The notes under the pieces were generated by a model. It did not search any database, was not told the origin of the DNA, and worked only from the letters and a program-made list of their open reading frames with translations. A program made the position numbers and the translations under genes. Source: JACKGW01 sp964586025 (GTDB lineage: Bacteria; Planctomycetota; PLA2; JAEUHO01). Taken from it: a stretch of DNA of 5,548 nt. The stretch lies in assembly GCA_964586025.1 (NCBI GenBank), contig CAZPGF010000148.1, positions 1 through 5,548 of the forward strand, read 5' to 3'. Positions 1 through 5,548 of the stretch are shown one piece after another. Numbering within the stretch: position 1 is the first letter of the stretch; every line of letters begins with the position of its first letter.

Positions 1-517
1 TCTCGCGCTGGAAGGGCGTCCGGGCGGGGTTACGTCCGAACACCTCCGCGAGGTGGACCTCGCGCGCCTCGGCGCCCGGCTGCGCCTCGTCTACACCGGC
101 GAGCCCCATCACTCGGGGATCACCAACTGGGGCGTCGTGCGTGCGTTCCTCGAGGGACGCGACCACGCGGTCGCGTCGCTTGGGGCGATCGCCCGCAACG
201 CCCGCCTGCTGCGCGACGCGCTGCGTCGCGGGGACCTCGACGCCGCGCTCGAAGCCGTCGTCGAGGACGGGGCCCTCCGCAAGAAGATGGCGCCGCGGAT
301 CTCGACCCCCACCCTTCGTGCGATCGACCTCGCCGCGCGTCGGGCCGGCGCGCTCGGAACGAAGATTCTCGGCGCGGGCGGCGGCGGCTGCCTTCTGGTC
401 GTCCTCGGTCCCTCGACCGACCCGGACCGACTCGACGCCGCCCTCGAAGCGGCCCCCGGCGAACGCCTTCCCCTCGCCCTGACCGCCGAGGGGCTGGTCC
501 TCGAACGCCGCATGTGA
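1..517 (+). CDS. GHMP-family sugar kinase, C-terminal part (5' truncated by window edge)
   Basis: The open frame enters from the left edge (codons from base 2) and gives 171 residues ending at TGA 515-517. It is the C-terminal half of a GHMP kinase, a family that transfers phosphate from ATP to small sugars or related metabolites in the cytoplasm. Near visible residues 29-43 lies the LVYTGEPHHSGITNW segment, typical of the sugar-kinase branch related to heptose-7-phosphate kinase (HddA). Around 95-107 is an RKKMAP-ISTP stretch, and at 121-134 is the glycine-rich KILGAGGGGCLL motif, the conserved third GHMP motif near the active site. The ATP-binding motif (PxxxGLSSS type) would lie upstream and is not visible. 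The exact substrate is uncertain: heptose 7-phosphate is plausible given the surface-sugar genes nearby, but fucose- or galactose-type sugars cannot be excluded. The family call is firm and the substrate is inference. Confidence 0.88.
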   Translation, partial: LALEGRPGGVTSEHLREVDLARLGARLRLVYTGEPHHSGITNWGVVRAFLEGRDHAVASLGAIARNARLLRDALRRGDLDAALEAVVEDGALRKKMAPRISTPTLRAIDLAARRAGALGTKILGAGGGGCLLVVLGPSTDPDRLDAALEAAPGERLPLALTAEGLVLERRM

Positions 518-548
518 CGCGCGACGCGGCGCGGCGGGGCCGGGCGCG

Positions 549-554
549 TATCCT
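549..554 (+). promoter_or_regulatory. Possible -10 box (TATCCT) for a leaderless transcript
   Basis: TATCCT fits the TANNNT pattern and stands out in an otherwise almost pure G/C stretch. It ends seven bases before the ATG at 562. That spacing would place the transcription start at or next to the A of the ATG, as in leaderless mRNAs of several high-GC bacteria. There is no Shine-Dalgarno sequence between the box and the ATG, which agrees with this reading. I see no recognisable -35 hexamer. Its role is inferred from position only. Confidence 0.35.
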
Positions 555-561
555 CGCGCCC

Positions 562-816
562 ATGAAGGCCCGCCCGCTGACCGCGCTCGAATCCGCGACC
601 CTCGCGACGATCGCCGCGACCCAGTCCGAGTCGGACGGCTGGCTCGACCTCACCCGCATCTGCAGCCGGACCGGCCGCCACCTCGTCGACGTCCGTCAGG
701 CGGTTGCCCGTCTCGTGCGGTACGGCCTCGTCGTGATCGACGAGGAAGCTCCGCGCACCGAGCGCTGGCTGCGCTTCCGCCTGCCGACCGCGCCCGCGTC
801 ACCCACCGTCCACTGA
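562..816 (+). CDS. Small predicted winged-helix DNA-binding protein (84 aa), family not recognised
   Basis: I do not recognise a named family. The 84-residue product has the layout of one winged-helix domain. Helix 1 is about residues 5-21 (TALESATLATIAAT). Helix 2 is about 28-35 and the likely recognition helix about 39-53 (HLVDVRQAVARLVRYG). A basic two-strand wing covers about 54-73 (LVVIDEE ... ERWLRFRLP). A short polar tail follows. There is no sensor or second domain, signal peptide or membrane segment. The ATG at 562 is preferred because the fold begins just after it and a TATCCT box lies at leaderless spacing. The alternative GTG at 514 overlaps the kinase stop codon and would add 16 mostly Arg/Ala residues with no structural look. 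It follows the kinase in the same direction, so read-through co-transcription is also possible. It may be a small regulator, but its target is unknown. Confidence 0.68.
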   Translation: MKARPLTALESATLATIAATQSESDGWLDLTRICSRTGRHLVDVRQAVARLVRYGLVVIDEEAPRTERWLRFRLPTAPASPTVH

Positions 817-923
817 TTCCGCGGCACCGCGCCCAGCCCGCGCTCCGCGGGACGACTCGACCCGCTTCCGCGAGGCCGCGCGACCGGTCGGTCCGAGAGG
901 TCCCCGCGCACTCGTCCGATCGG
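817..923. other. Convergent intergenic gap with a GC-only hairpin
   Basis: The two gene groups end head-on here. The repeated palindrome CCGCGG at 819-824 and 845-850 can pair as a 6-bp stem. A further 4-bp stem inside (828-831 with 839-842) closes a 7-base loop. No T-run follows on either strand, so it does not look like a standard intrinsic terminator, although a GC hairpin between converging genes could still slow or protect transcript ends. In sequence this GC-rich, such pairings also arise by chance. No other gene or motif is visible in the gap. Confidence 0.25.
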
Positions 924-3311
924 TCAGGGCGTCAGACGCCACCGGCGGCGCGCACGTGACGGCGCGTCGAGACGCATCGGCAACCATCCGCCGTCGAGCC
1001 AGAGCGGGATCTGATCGTCGTAGTGGGGCGAAGCCGGATGGCCGCTCTCGCCCGCGACGGTCACCATGCGGCCGCCGTCGCGCGCCGACAGATCGACGAT
1101 TTGGCGATAGGAGGGTCCGACGCGCATCGGCCCGGGTCGCGCGTGGCTGTACTGCCCCGAGCACGGTGTGAACGGACCGCCTCGTGCCGGATGGGGCCCC
1201 CGCTCGACGAACGCGCGAAGGCCCGGCACCGCGCCGAGGGGGTGCGCGAGCGTCAGCGTGTGCCACGCCCCCCACGCGACATCGGTCCCGAATCCCCGCG
1301 CATGCAGGTCGCGATCGACGTCCTCGAGCGCGCGGGCGAGAAACCCCGCGCGCGACGCGGGCGGGGCCCAGGGGCTTTGCGGATCCTCCAACGCGCGATG
1401 CAAGGCCGTGTCAACGAGGTTCACCTGCGCCATCCATGCGTCGAGCACGTCCCGCGGAAGGCGCGCACCGAACACGTGACGGATCAGGTGGTGGTAGAGC
1501 AGGTGCGCGAGGACGGCACCGCGCGAGGACGCCTCCTCCTCCCCGTCCCACGCCATCAGGCGGTCGATCAACGGCGCGAGGTGCGGGCGCTGCCTCCGCG
1601 CCTCCTCGGCATGTTCGTCGAGCAGACTCCGACGCAGGCGCATCAGCGAACGGTCGAACACGTCGCGCTGGGCGGCCGCGAGATCGTCCGGTCCGATCGA
1701 GGCCGATCTCGCGAGGCGCTCGCGCAGCCGCGCCGCGCGATGATCCGGCTCGTACAGATGCGAGAGGGCGTGCGGATAGGGCGGCGCGACGATCGGATCG
1801 TTGGCGGTGACGAACACGGCGTCGCGCGGCAGCACGAGACGCGGCGTTTCCGTCTCGGGCACCATGCCGAGCCAGTCGCTCGCACGCGTCGTGCCGTCGA
1901 GCGGAAGTCCGGGTACACGCCCGGGGGCGCGTTTCGGAACGCGCCCGATCAGGCGATAGGCGGCATCGCCATGGACGTCCGCGACGACCAGGTTCTGTGC
2001 GGGTGAACCGAACCCGTCGAACGCATCGAGCGCCTCGGCGACGCTTCGCGCACGCCCGAGAGCGAGGAAGCCGTCGAGGTCCGGGGCCGGTTCGTGCAGC
2101 ACGAGCCGAAGCGACAGCGCCGTCGCCTCCATCCCCGGAAAGACGTCGCTGAGCAGCGGTCCGCGGTGCGTGCGACGGATGCGGGCGACGCGCGGCGACG
2201 CGCCGCGTCGCTCGATCGTCGTCGACTCGATCTGCAGCGGCTCGTGGGTGCCGTCGAGCCGGTAGCGCTCGCCGCGCGCGTCGAGTCGCTCGAGCCAGAG
2301 ATCGCCGTCGTCGAGCATCGCATTCGTGAGTCCCCACGCGAGATGCTCGGTGCGCCCGATGACGATGCCCGGAAGCCCGACGAGGGAGGCGCCGACACCG
2401 CGAAATGTCGGCGACGCGAGCGACGCGAGATGCCAAACTCCGGGCATGCCGAGTTCGAGGTGGGGATCGCTCGCGACGAGCGGCGCGCCGGTCGCGCTGC
2501 GCTCCGCCCCCACCACGATTGCGTTGCTGCCGACGGCGGCGGTGAAGCCCGGAAGGAACCCGCGCACCATCGACATCCCGTCCACGATCGCTCGAACCAG
2601 GGCGGGCGAGTCCGGCTCGGGTTCGCGCGGGAGGATCGCCCGAAGGTGCTCGGGCGCGTCGGCGAGTCGCTCCGCAATCGCCGCGAACACCGGTACGCCG
2701 CGCCACGCGAAGCCGAGTCCGAGCGCCATCCCCTTCACGATGAGGAGGCTGTCGAACGGCGTCCACGGCGCCGGTCGTCGCCGCACCAGACGGTGCTCGA
2801 CGCTGCGCCCGCGCGGCGCACCGGGGGCGAACGCGACGTTGACGCCGTCGGCGAACGCCTCCAGGAGGTGGCGCGTCGCCTCACGGTGGACGGAGAACGA
2901 CGCCCGCGCCGCGCGTTCGAGGCCGATGACCCGCGAGAGCAGGTCCACATCGGACAGGCGACGGGACGTGCCGAACGGCGGCAGCGGCACGCCGTCGGCC
3001 GGGCGATCGCCGAACCACGCGGCGAGGCGGCCGCCGAGCGCGGTGCGCAGTAGATCGAGTTGGAACGGCCGCTCGAGGCCCTGGACGAGACCCTGTGCGC
3101 GCGCGAGATCCGCCTCGCACGACGCGTCGAGATGAGGAACGCCGTGATCGTCGAAGGCGATCTCGACCGGACCGCCGAGCCCCGGCACCCGCCACACGCC
3201 GCGGAGCGGGCGCGCGGCACGTCGTCCCGCCGTGCGTGCGGCGGCGACGACCAGGCGATCCCGTGCAGCGCGCCACGCGCCCCGCAGCGATCGCGCTACT
3301 CGTTGTGCCAC
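924..3311 (-). CDS. Penicillin amidase/acylase family protein (S45 Ntn-hydrolase)
   Basis: This 795-residue protein belongs to the S45 family, whose members hydrolyse amide bonds (beta-lactam side chains, acyl-homoserine lactones, other acyl amides) after self-cleavage into alpha and beta chains. G261-S262-N263 marks the expected cleavage site, with Ser262 as the new N-terminal nucleophile. Counting from it, beta-His23 falls in the SDPHL motif (281-285). AWGLTN lies at 325-330. The probable oxyanion-hole Asn440 is in QNLVVADVHGD, with Arg461 downstream. TANDP lies at 502-506, and the C-terminal GESGHPASPHYDDQ at 754-767. The length is normal and no key residue is missing. Unlike most relatives, the Arg-rich N-terminus shows no hydrophobic signal or anchor segment. 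The GTG start at 3311 lies inside the end of the mutase gene (16-bp overlap), so translation is probably coupled. It is the last gene of the operon. The family call is secure; the substrate is unknown. Confidence 0.93.
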   Translation of the reverse strand: MAQRVARSLRGAWRAARDRLVVAAARTAGRRAARPLRGVWRVPGLGGPVEIAFDDHGVPHLDASCEADLARAQGLVQGLERPFQLDLLRTALGGRLAAWFGDRPADGVPLPPFGTSRRLSDVDLLSRVIGLERAARASFSVHREATRHLLEAFADGVNVAFAPGAPRGRSVEHRLVRRRPAPWTPFDSLLIVKGMALGLGFAWRGVPVFAAIAERLADAPEHLRAILPREPEPDSPALVRAIVDGMSMVRGFLPGFTAAVGSNAIVVGAERSATGAPLVASDPHLELGMPGVWHLASLASPTFRGVGASLVGLPGIVIGRTEHLAWGLTNAMLDDGDLWLERLDARGERYRLDGTHEPLQIESTTIERRGASPRVARIRRTHRGPLLSDVFPGMEATALSLRLVLHEPAPDLDGFLALGRARSVAEALDAFDGFGSPAQNLVVADVHGDAAYRLIGRVPKRAPGRVPGLPLDGTTRASDWLGMVPETETPRLVLPRDAVFVTANDPIVAPPYPHALSHLYEPDHRAARLRERLARSASIGPDDLAAAQRDVFDRSLMRLRRSLLDEHAEEARRQRPHLAPLIDRLMAWDGEEEASSRGAVLAHLLYHHLIRHVFGARLPRDVLDAWMAQVNLVDTALHRALEDPQSPWAPPASRAGFLARALEDVDRDLHARGFGTDVAWGAWHTLTLAHPLGAVPGLRAFVERGPHPARGGPFTPCSGQYSHARPGPMRVGPSYRQIVDLSARDGGRMVTVAGESGHPASPHYDDQIPLWLDGGWLPMRLDAPSRARRRWRLTP

Positions 3312-4717
3312 GTCCGACCGATCTCGGGGAACGCCGTGAGACGAGCGCGAAACTCCTCCTTGATCGCCCGCATCGCCTCGTCGGTGCGTCCTTCGAAGAC
3401 GAGCACGAGTTCGGGCAGGTTGCTCGACGGCCGCACGAGCCCGAAGCCGTCGTCGAACGTCACGCGCGCGCCGTTCGTCGTGTCCACGCGATCACCCCAG
3501 GTCGCGACGAAGTCCGCGACGACCTGGTCCATCACGCGGTACTTGACCGCATCCGCACAGTCGACGTGGATCTCCGGGCTCGTCACGTAGCACGGTGCCG
3601 CGGCCAGGAGGTCGGCAAGCGAGCACCCCTCGTTGGCGACGACCTCGGCGAGCTTCAGCCCGGCGTAGAGGCCATCGTCGTAGCCGGGGAATCCGTCGCG
3701 GAGGAACAGATGCCCGCTGCGCTCGCCCGCGATCGGTGCGTTCAGTTCGCGCATCTTCGCCTTGATCCACGAGTGACCGGTCTTCCACATCACAGGAACG
3801 CCGCCGTGCGCGCGCACGTCGTCGAACAGCGCCTGCGTGCACTTCACGTCGAACACGACCGGCGCGCCGGGATGGCGCGCGAGGATCGGCCGGGCGAGCA
3901 GCATGAGGACGCGGTCCGCATTGATGAACCGACCCGTGTGATCCTGGACGCCGAGGCGATCGCCGTCGCCGTCGAAGGAGAGCCCGAGATCCGCGCCGGA
4001 CGCGACGACCGCCTCCGCGAGGGCTTGACGTGCCGACACCTCGCTCGGATTCGGGAAGTGGTTCGGGAAGGTCGGATCGGGGTCACAGAACAGCGGAACG
4101 ACGTCGAAGCCGGCCCGCTCGAACGCCTCGACGCAGAACACCGCCGCGGTGCCGTTGCCCGGATCGAGCACGACCTTCAGGCGCCGCGCCGGACCCACCC
4201 GTCGCACCAGGTCGTCGATGTACGCACCGCGCAGATCGACCCGCGAAAGGCGTCCCGTCCCCTCCGCGAAACGCCCGGCGTCCGCGATCGCGGCGAGCCG
4301 TTCGATGTCGGGACGAAGCATGGTCTGCACGCCGGCGAGCGACATCTTCAGGCCGCTCCACCCTTGCGGGTTGTGGCTCGCGGTGATCATCACGCCCGCC
4401 GGGCAGTCGAGGTAGAGCGTCGCGAAGTAGAGCGTCGGCGTCAGACCGAGGCCGAGATCGATCGCCTCGACGCCGGTCGCGAGGAGCCCTTCGAGGAATC
4501 GCGCGGAGAGGCGCGCGCTGTACGTCCTGAGGTCGTGAGCGACCACGACGCGCCCGTGGCCGCGTTCGCGCATCAGGGTTCCGAACGCGCGACCGAGCGT
4601 GGTCATCCCCGCGTCGGACAGCTCGTCCACGGCGTCGGGGAACACCTCGGGCACCCGTCCGCGGACGTCGTACTCGCGGAACAGGGTCCGAGCGAGGCGC
4701 GGGACGGCCACCGTCAT
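3296..4717 (-). CDS. Phosphomannomutase/phosphoglucomutase (AlgC/ManB type)
   Basis: The 473-residue product is a full-length alpha-D-phosphohexomutase, cytoplasmic, interconverting mannose or glucose 6-phosphate and 1-phosphate. It supplies precursors of GDP-mannose or UDP-glucose for LPS and polysaccharide. The four domain signatures appear in order. FREYDVRG is at 13-20. The phosphoserine loop TASHNP is at 112-117 with catalytic Ser114. The metal loop DGDGDR is at 249-254. The sugar-binding GERSGH is at 331-336, after WKTGHS at 311-316 and before GYDDGLY at 345-351. The C-terminal phosphate loop reads RPSSNLPE (429-436), where AlgC has R-x-S-N-T-T-P. The ATG at 4717 forms an ATGA overlap with the stop of the upstream isomerase, and a weak SD-like AGGCGGGG lies about five bases before it, inside the isomerase gene. 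The end overlaps the acylase start. Mannose versus glucose preference cannot be read from sequence; the bifunctional AlgC type is the best match. Confidence 0.94.
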   Translation of the reverse strand: MTVAVPRLARTLFREYDVRGRVPEVFPDAVDELSDAGMTTLGRAFGTLMRERGHGRVVVAHDLRTYSARLSARFLEGLLATGVEAIDLGLGLTPTLYFATLYLDCPAGVMITASHNPQGWSGLKMSLAGVQTMLRPDIERLAAIADAGRFAEGTGRLSRVDLRGAYIDDLVRRVGPARRLKVVLDPGNGTAAVFCVEAFERAGFDVVPLFCDPDPTFPNHFPNPSEVSARQALAEAVVASGADLGLSFDGDGDRLGVQDHTGRFINADRVLMLLARPILARHPGAPVVFDVKCTQALFDDVRAHGGVPVMWKTGHSWIKAKMRELNAPIAGERSGHLFLRDGFPGYDDGLYAGLKLAEVVANEGCSLADLLAAAPCYVTSPEIHVDCADAVKYRVMDQVVADFVATWGDRVDTTNGARVTFDDGFGLVRPSSNLPELVLVFEGRTDEAMRAIKEEFRARLTAFPEIGRTWHNE

Positions 4718-5548
4718 CGCAGCCCCGCCTGGACGAGCGTGTGGACGTGGAGCAGGCCGACGGCGCGGCCCCCGTCGTCCACGACCGGAAGGAGATAGAT
4801 CGGGCGAGGCCGGTGCGACTCCATCGATCGCAGGGCGTCGAGCGCGAACGCGCCGGGCGTGACGGTCACGGGTCGCCGGGTCATCAGGTCCGCGACGGGT
4901 CGGGTCAAGAGGGAGGCGACGTCTCCCGCGGCCACCTGGATCGTGCGACGGACGTCTCCGTCCGTGACGAGCCCCACGAGCGCTCCGTGCGCGTCGACGA
5001 CGTTCACACCGCCCAGCGTGCTGCGCGTGATCACGTCGAGCGTCTCGCCGAACGTCGCGTCGTCGCGAACGCGCGGGTTGGTGGCGTCGCCCCGCAGCAG
5101 ATCGGCGACGCGAAGCGTCAACTTGGTTCCGATCGCGCCGCTCGGATGGAACAGGCGGTAGTCGCTCGCGCCGAATCCGCGCCGCTCCATCAACGCGATG
5201 GTCAGCGCGTCGCCGAGCGCGAGCGTGACCGCCGCGCTCGCCGTCGGCACGAGGCGCGTCGGATCGGCCTCCTCCAGGTCGCCCCAGCAGAGCGCGATGT
5301 CGGCTGCGCGCGCCAGCGGCGAGTCGGCTGGACCGGTCAGCGCAATGATGCGCGCGCCGAACGAGCGGATGATCGGGACCAGGTCGAGCAACTCACGCGT
5401 CGATCCGGAGTTGCTGATCGCCAGCACGATGTCGCGCGTCGTGACGATCCCGACGTCGCCGTGGAAGCCCTCGGCCGGATGCAGGAAACTCGCCGGGGTG
5501 CCGGTGGAGACGAGCGTGCTGGCGATCTTGCGGCCGATCTGTCCCGAC
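4714..5548 (-). CDS. kdsD: Arabinose-5-phosphate isomerase, KdsD/KpsF/GutQ type (N-terminus cut by window edge)
   Basis: The frame runs in from the right edge and gives 277 residues. Compared with the E. coli enzyme (328 aa, recalled), about 59 are missing. It converts ribulose 5-phosphate to arabinose 5-phosphate, the first step towards Kdo of LPS. The SIS domain covers visible residues 1 to about 140: STGTP at 14-18, HPAEGFHGDVG at 23-33, SNSGS at 45-49, and HPSGAIG at 134-140. By alignment, three E. coli KdsD active-site residues are kept: Glu111 (here 52), Glu152 (93) and His193 (134). The codon for the catalytic lysine (Lys59) straddles the edge; its last base fits AAG. Two CBS domains follow (about 150-203 with VGLVTDGDVRR; about 217-277), a typical regulatory pair in this family. 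The GTG at 5427 is internal to the conserved core and is not the start. The stop overlaps the mutase start. KdsD and its KpsF/GutQ paralogues cannot be separated from this sequence. Confidence 0.92.
   Translation of the reverse strand, partial: SGQIGRKIASTLVSTGTPASFLHPAEGFHGDVGIVTTRDIVLAISNSGSTRELLDLVPIIRSFGARIIALTGPADSPLARAADIALCWGDLEEADPTRLVPTASAAVTLALGDALTIALMERRGFGASDYRLFHPSGAIGTKLTLRVADLLRGDATNPRVRDDATFGETLDVITRSTLGGVNVVDAHGALVGLVTDGDVRRTIQVAAGDVASLLTRPVADLMTRRPVTVTPGAFALDALRSMESHRPRPIYLLPVVDDGGRAVGLLHVHTLVQAGLR

Noticed and set aside
514..561. GTG at 514 as the start of the small winged-helix gene, overlapping the kinase stop
   Set aside because: It would add 16 residues, mostly Arg and Ala, outside the fold, and it overrides the TATCCT/ATG arrangement at 549-564. 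It is not excluded, but is less likely than the ATG at 562.
109..681. Minus-strand open frames of about 180-190 codons opposite the kinase and the small winged-helix gene
   Set aside because: They are Arg/Ser/Pro-rich with no motif, whereas the + strand frame carries the conserved GHMP kinase signatures.
841..923. Similar GGTCGGTC/ATCGGTC strings in the convergent gap as possible operator repeats
   Set aside because: The matches are short and irregular, with no symmetry or constant spacing; they are expected by chance at this base composition.
924..941. Small inverted repeat GGCGT-CAG-ACGCC at the end of the acylase gene as a terminator
   Set aside because: It is only a 5-bp stem, lies inside the last codons and has no T-run after it.
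1023..3053. Several + strand open frames of 200-330 codons opposite the acylase
   Set aside because: They are low-complexity Arg-rich translations with no domain pattern, and are shadows of the acylase codon bias.
3095..4798. A 567-codon open frame on the + strand opposite the mutase and the end of the acylase gene
   Set aside because: Its translation is Arg/Ala/His-rich with no recognisable domain. It lies entirely antisense to a gene with all family motifs. Long antisense frames are expected in DNA this GC-rich.

Overview
The window is GC-rich throughout, with strong G/C preference at third codon positions and no AT-rich islands. It holds five protein genes in two convergent groups that meet at a gap of about 107 bp (817-923). 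A probable arabinose-5-phosphate isomerase, which feeds Kdo synthesis, points to a Gram-negative (LPS-making) bacterium. The high GC, weak Shine-Dalgarno signals and an S45 acylase would suit a myxobacterium-like, planctomycete-like or related environmental lineage, but the sequence does not settle the phylum. I see no mobile elements, tRNA or rRNA genes, CRISPR arrays or long repeats.

Left group (+ strand): the C-terminal 171 residues of a GHMP-family sugar kinase run in from the left edge and stop at 517. A small 84-residue protein predicted to be a winged-helix DNA-binding domain follows at 562-816. A TATCCT box seven bases before its ATG suggests it may also be transcribed on its own as a leaderless message.

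Right group (- strand, read from right to left): a KdsD/KpsF-type sugar isomerase with SIS and paired CBS domains is cut by the right edge at its catalytic-lysine codon. It overlaps the start of an AlgC-type phosphomannomutase/phosphoglucomutase by an ATGA junction. The mutase in turn overlaps an S45 (penicillin amidase family) Ntn-hydrolase by 16 bp. These three look like one tightly coupled operon.

Functionally, the kinase, isomerase and mutase all fit supply of activated sugars for LPS or other surface polysaccharide: Kdo precursor, Man-1-P/Glc-1-P, and perhaps heptose phosphate. The acylase is the odd member. It keeps all the expected catalytic residues but has no visible export signal, and its substrate cannot be read from the sequence. 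I found no convincing new multi-gene system. The most useful leads are the acylase's unusual operon position and apparent lack of a signal peptide, and the possible leaderless regulator gene.
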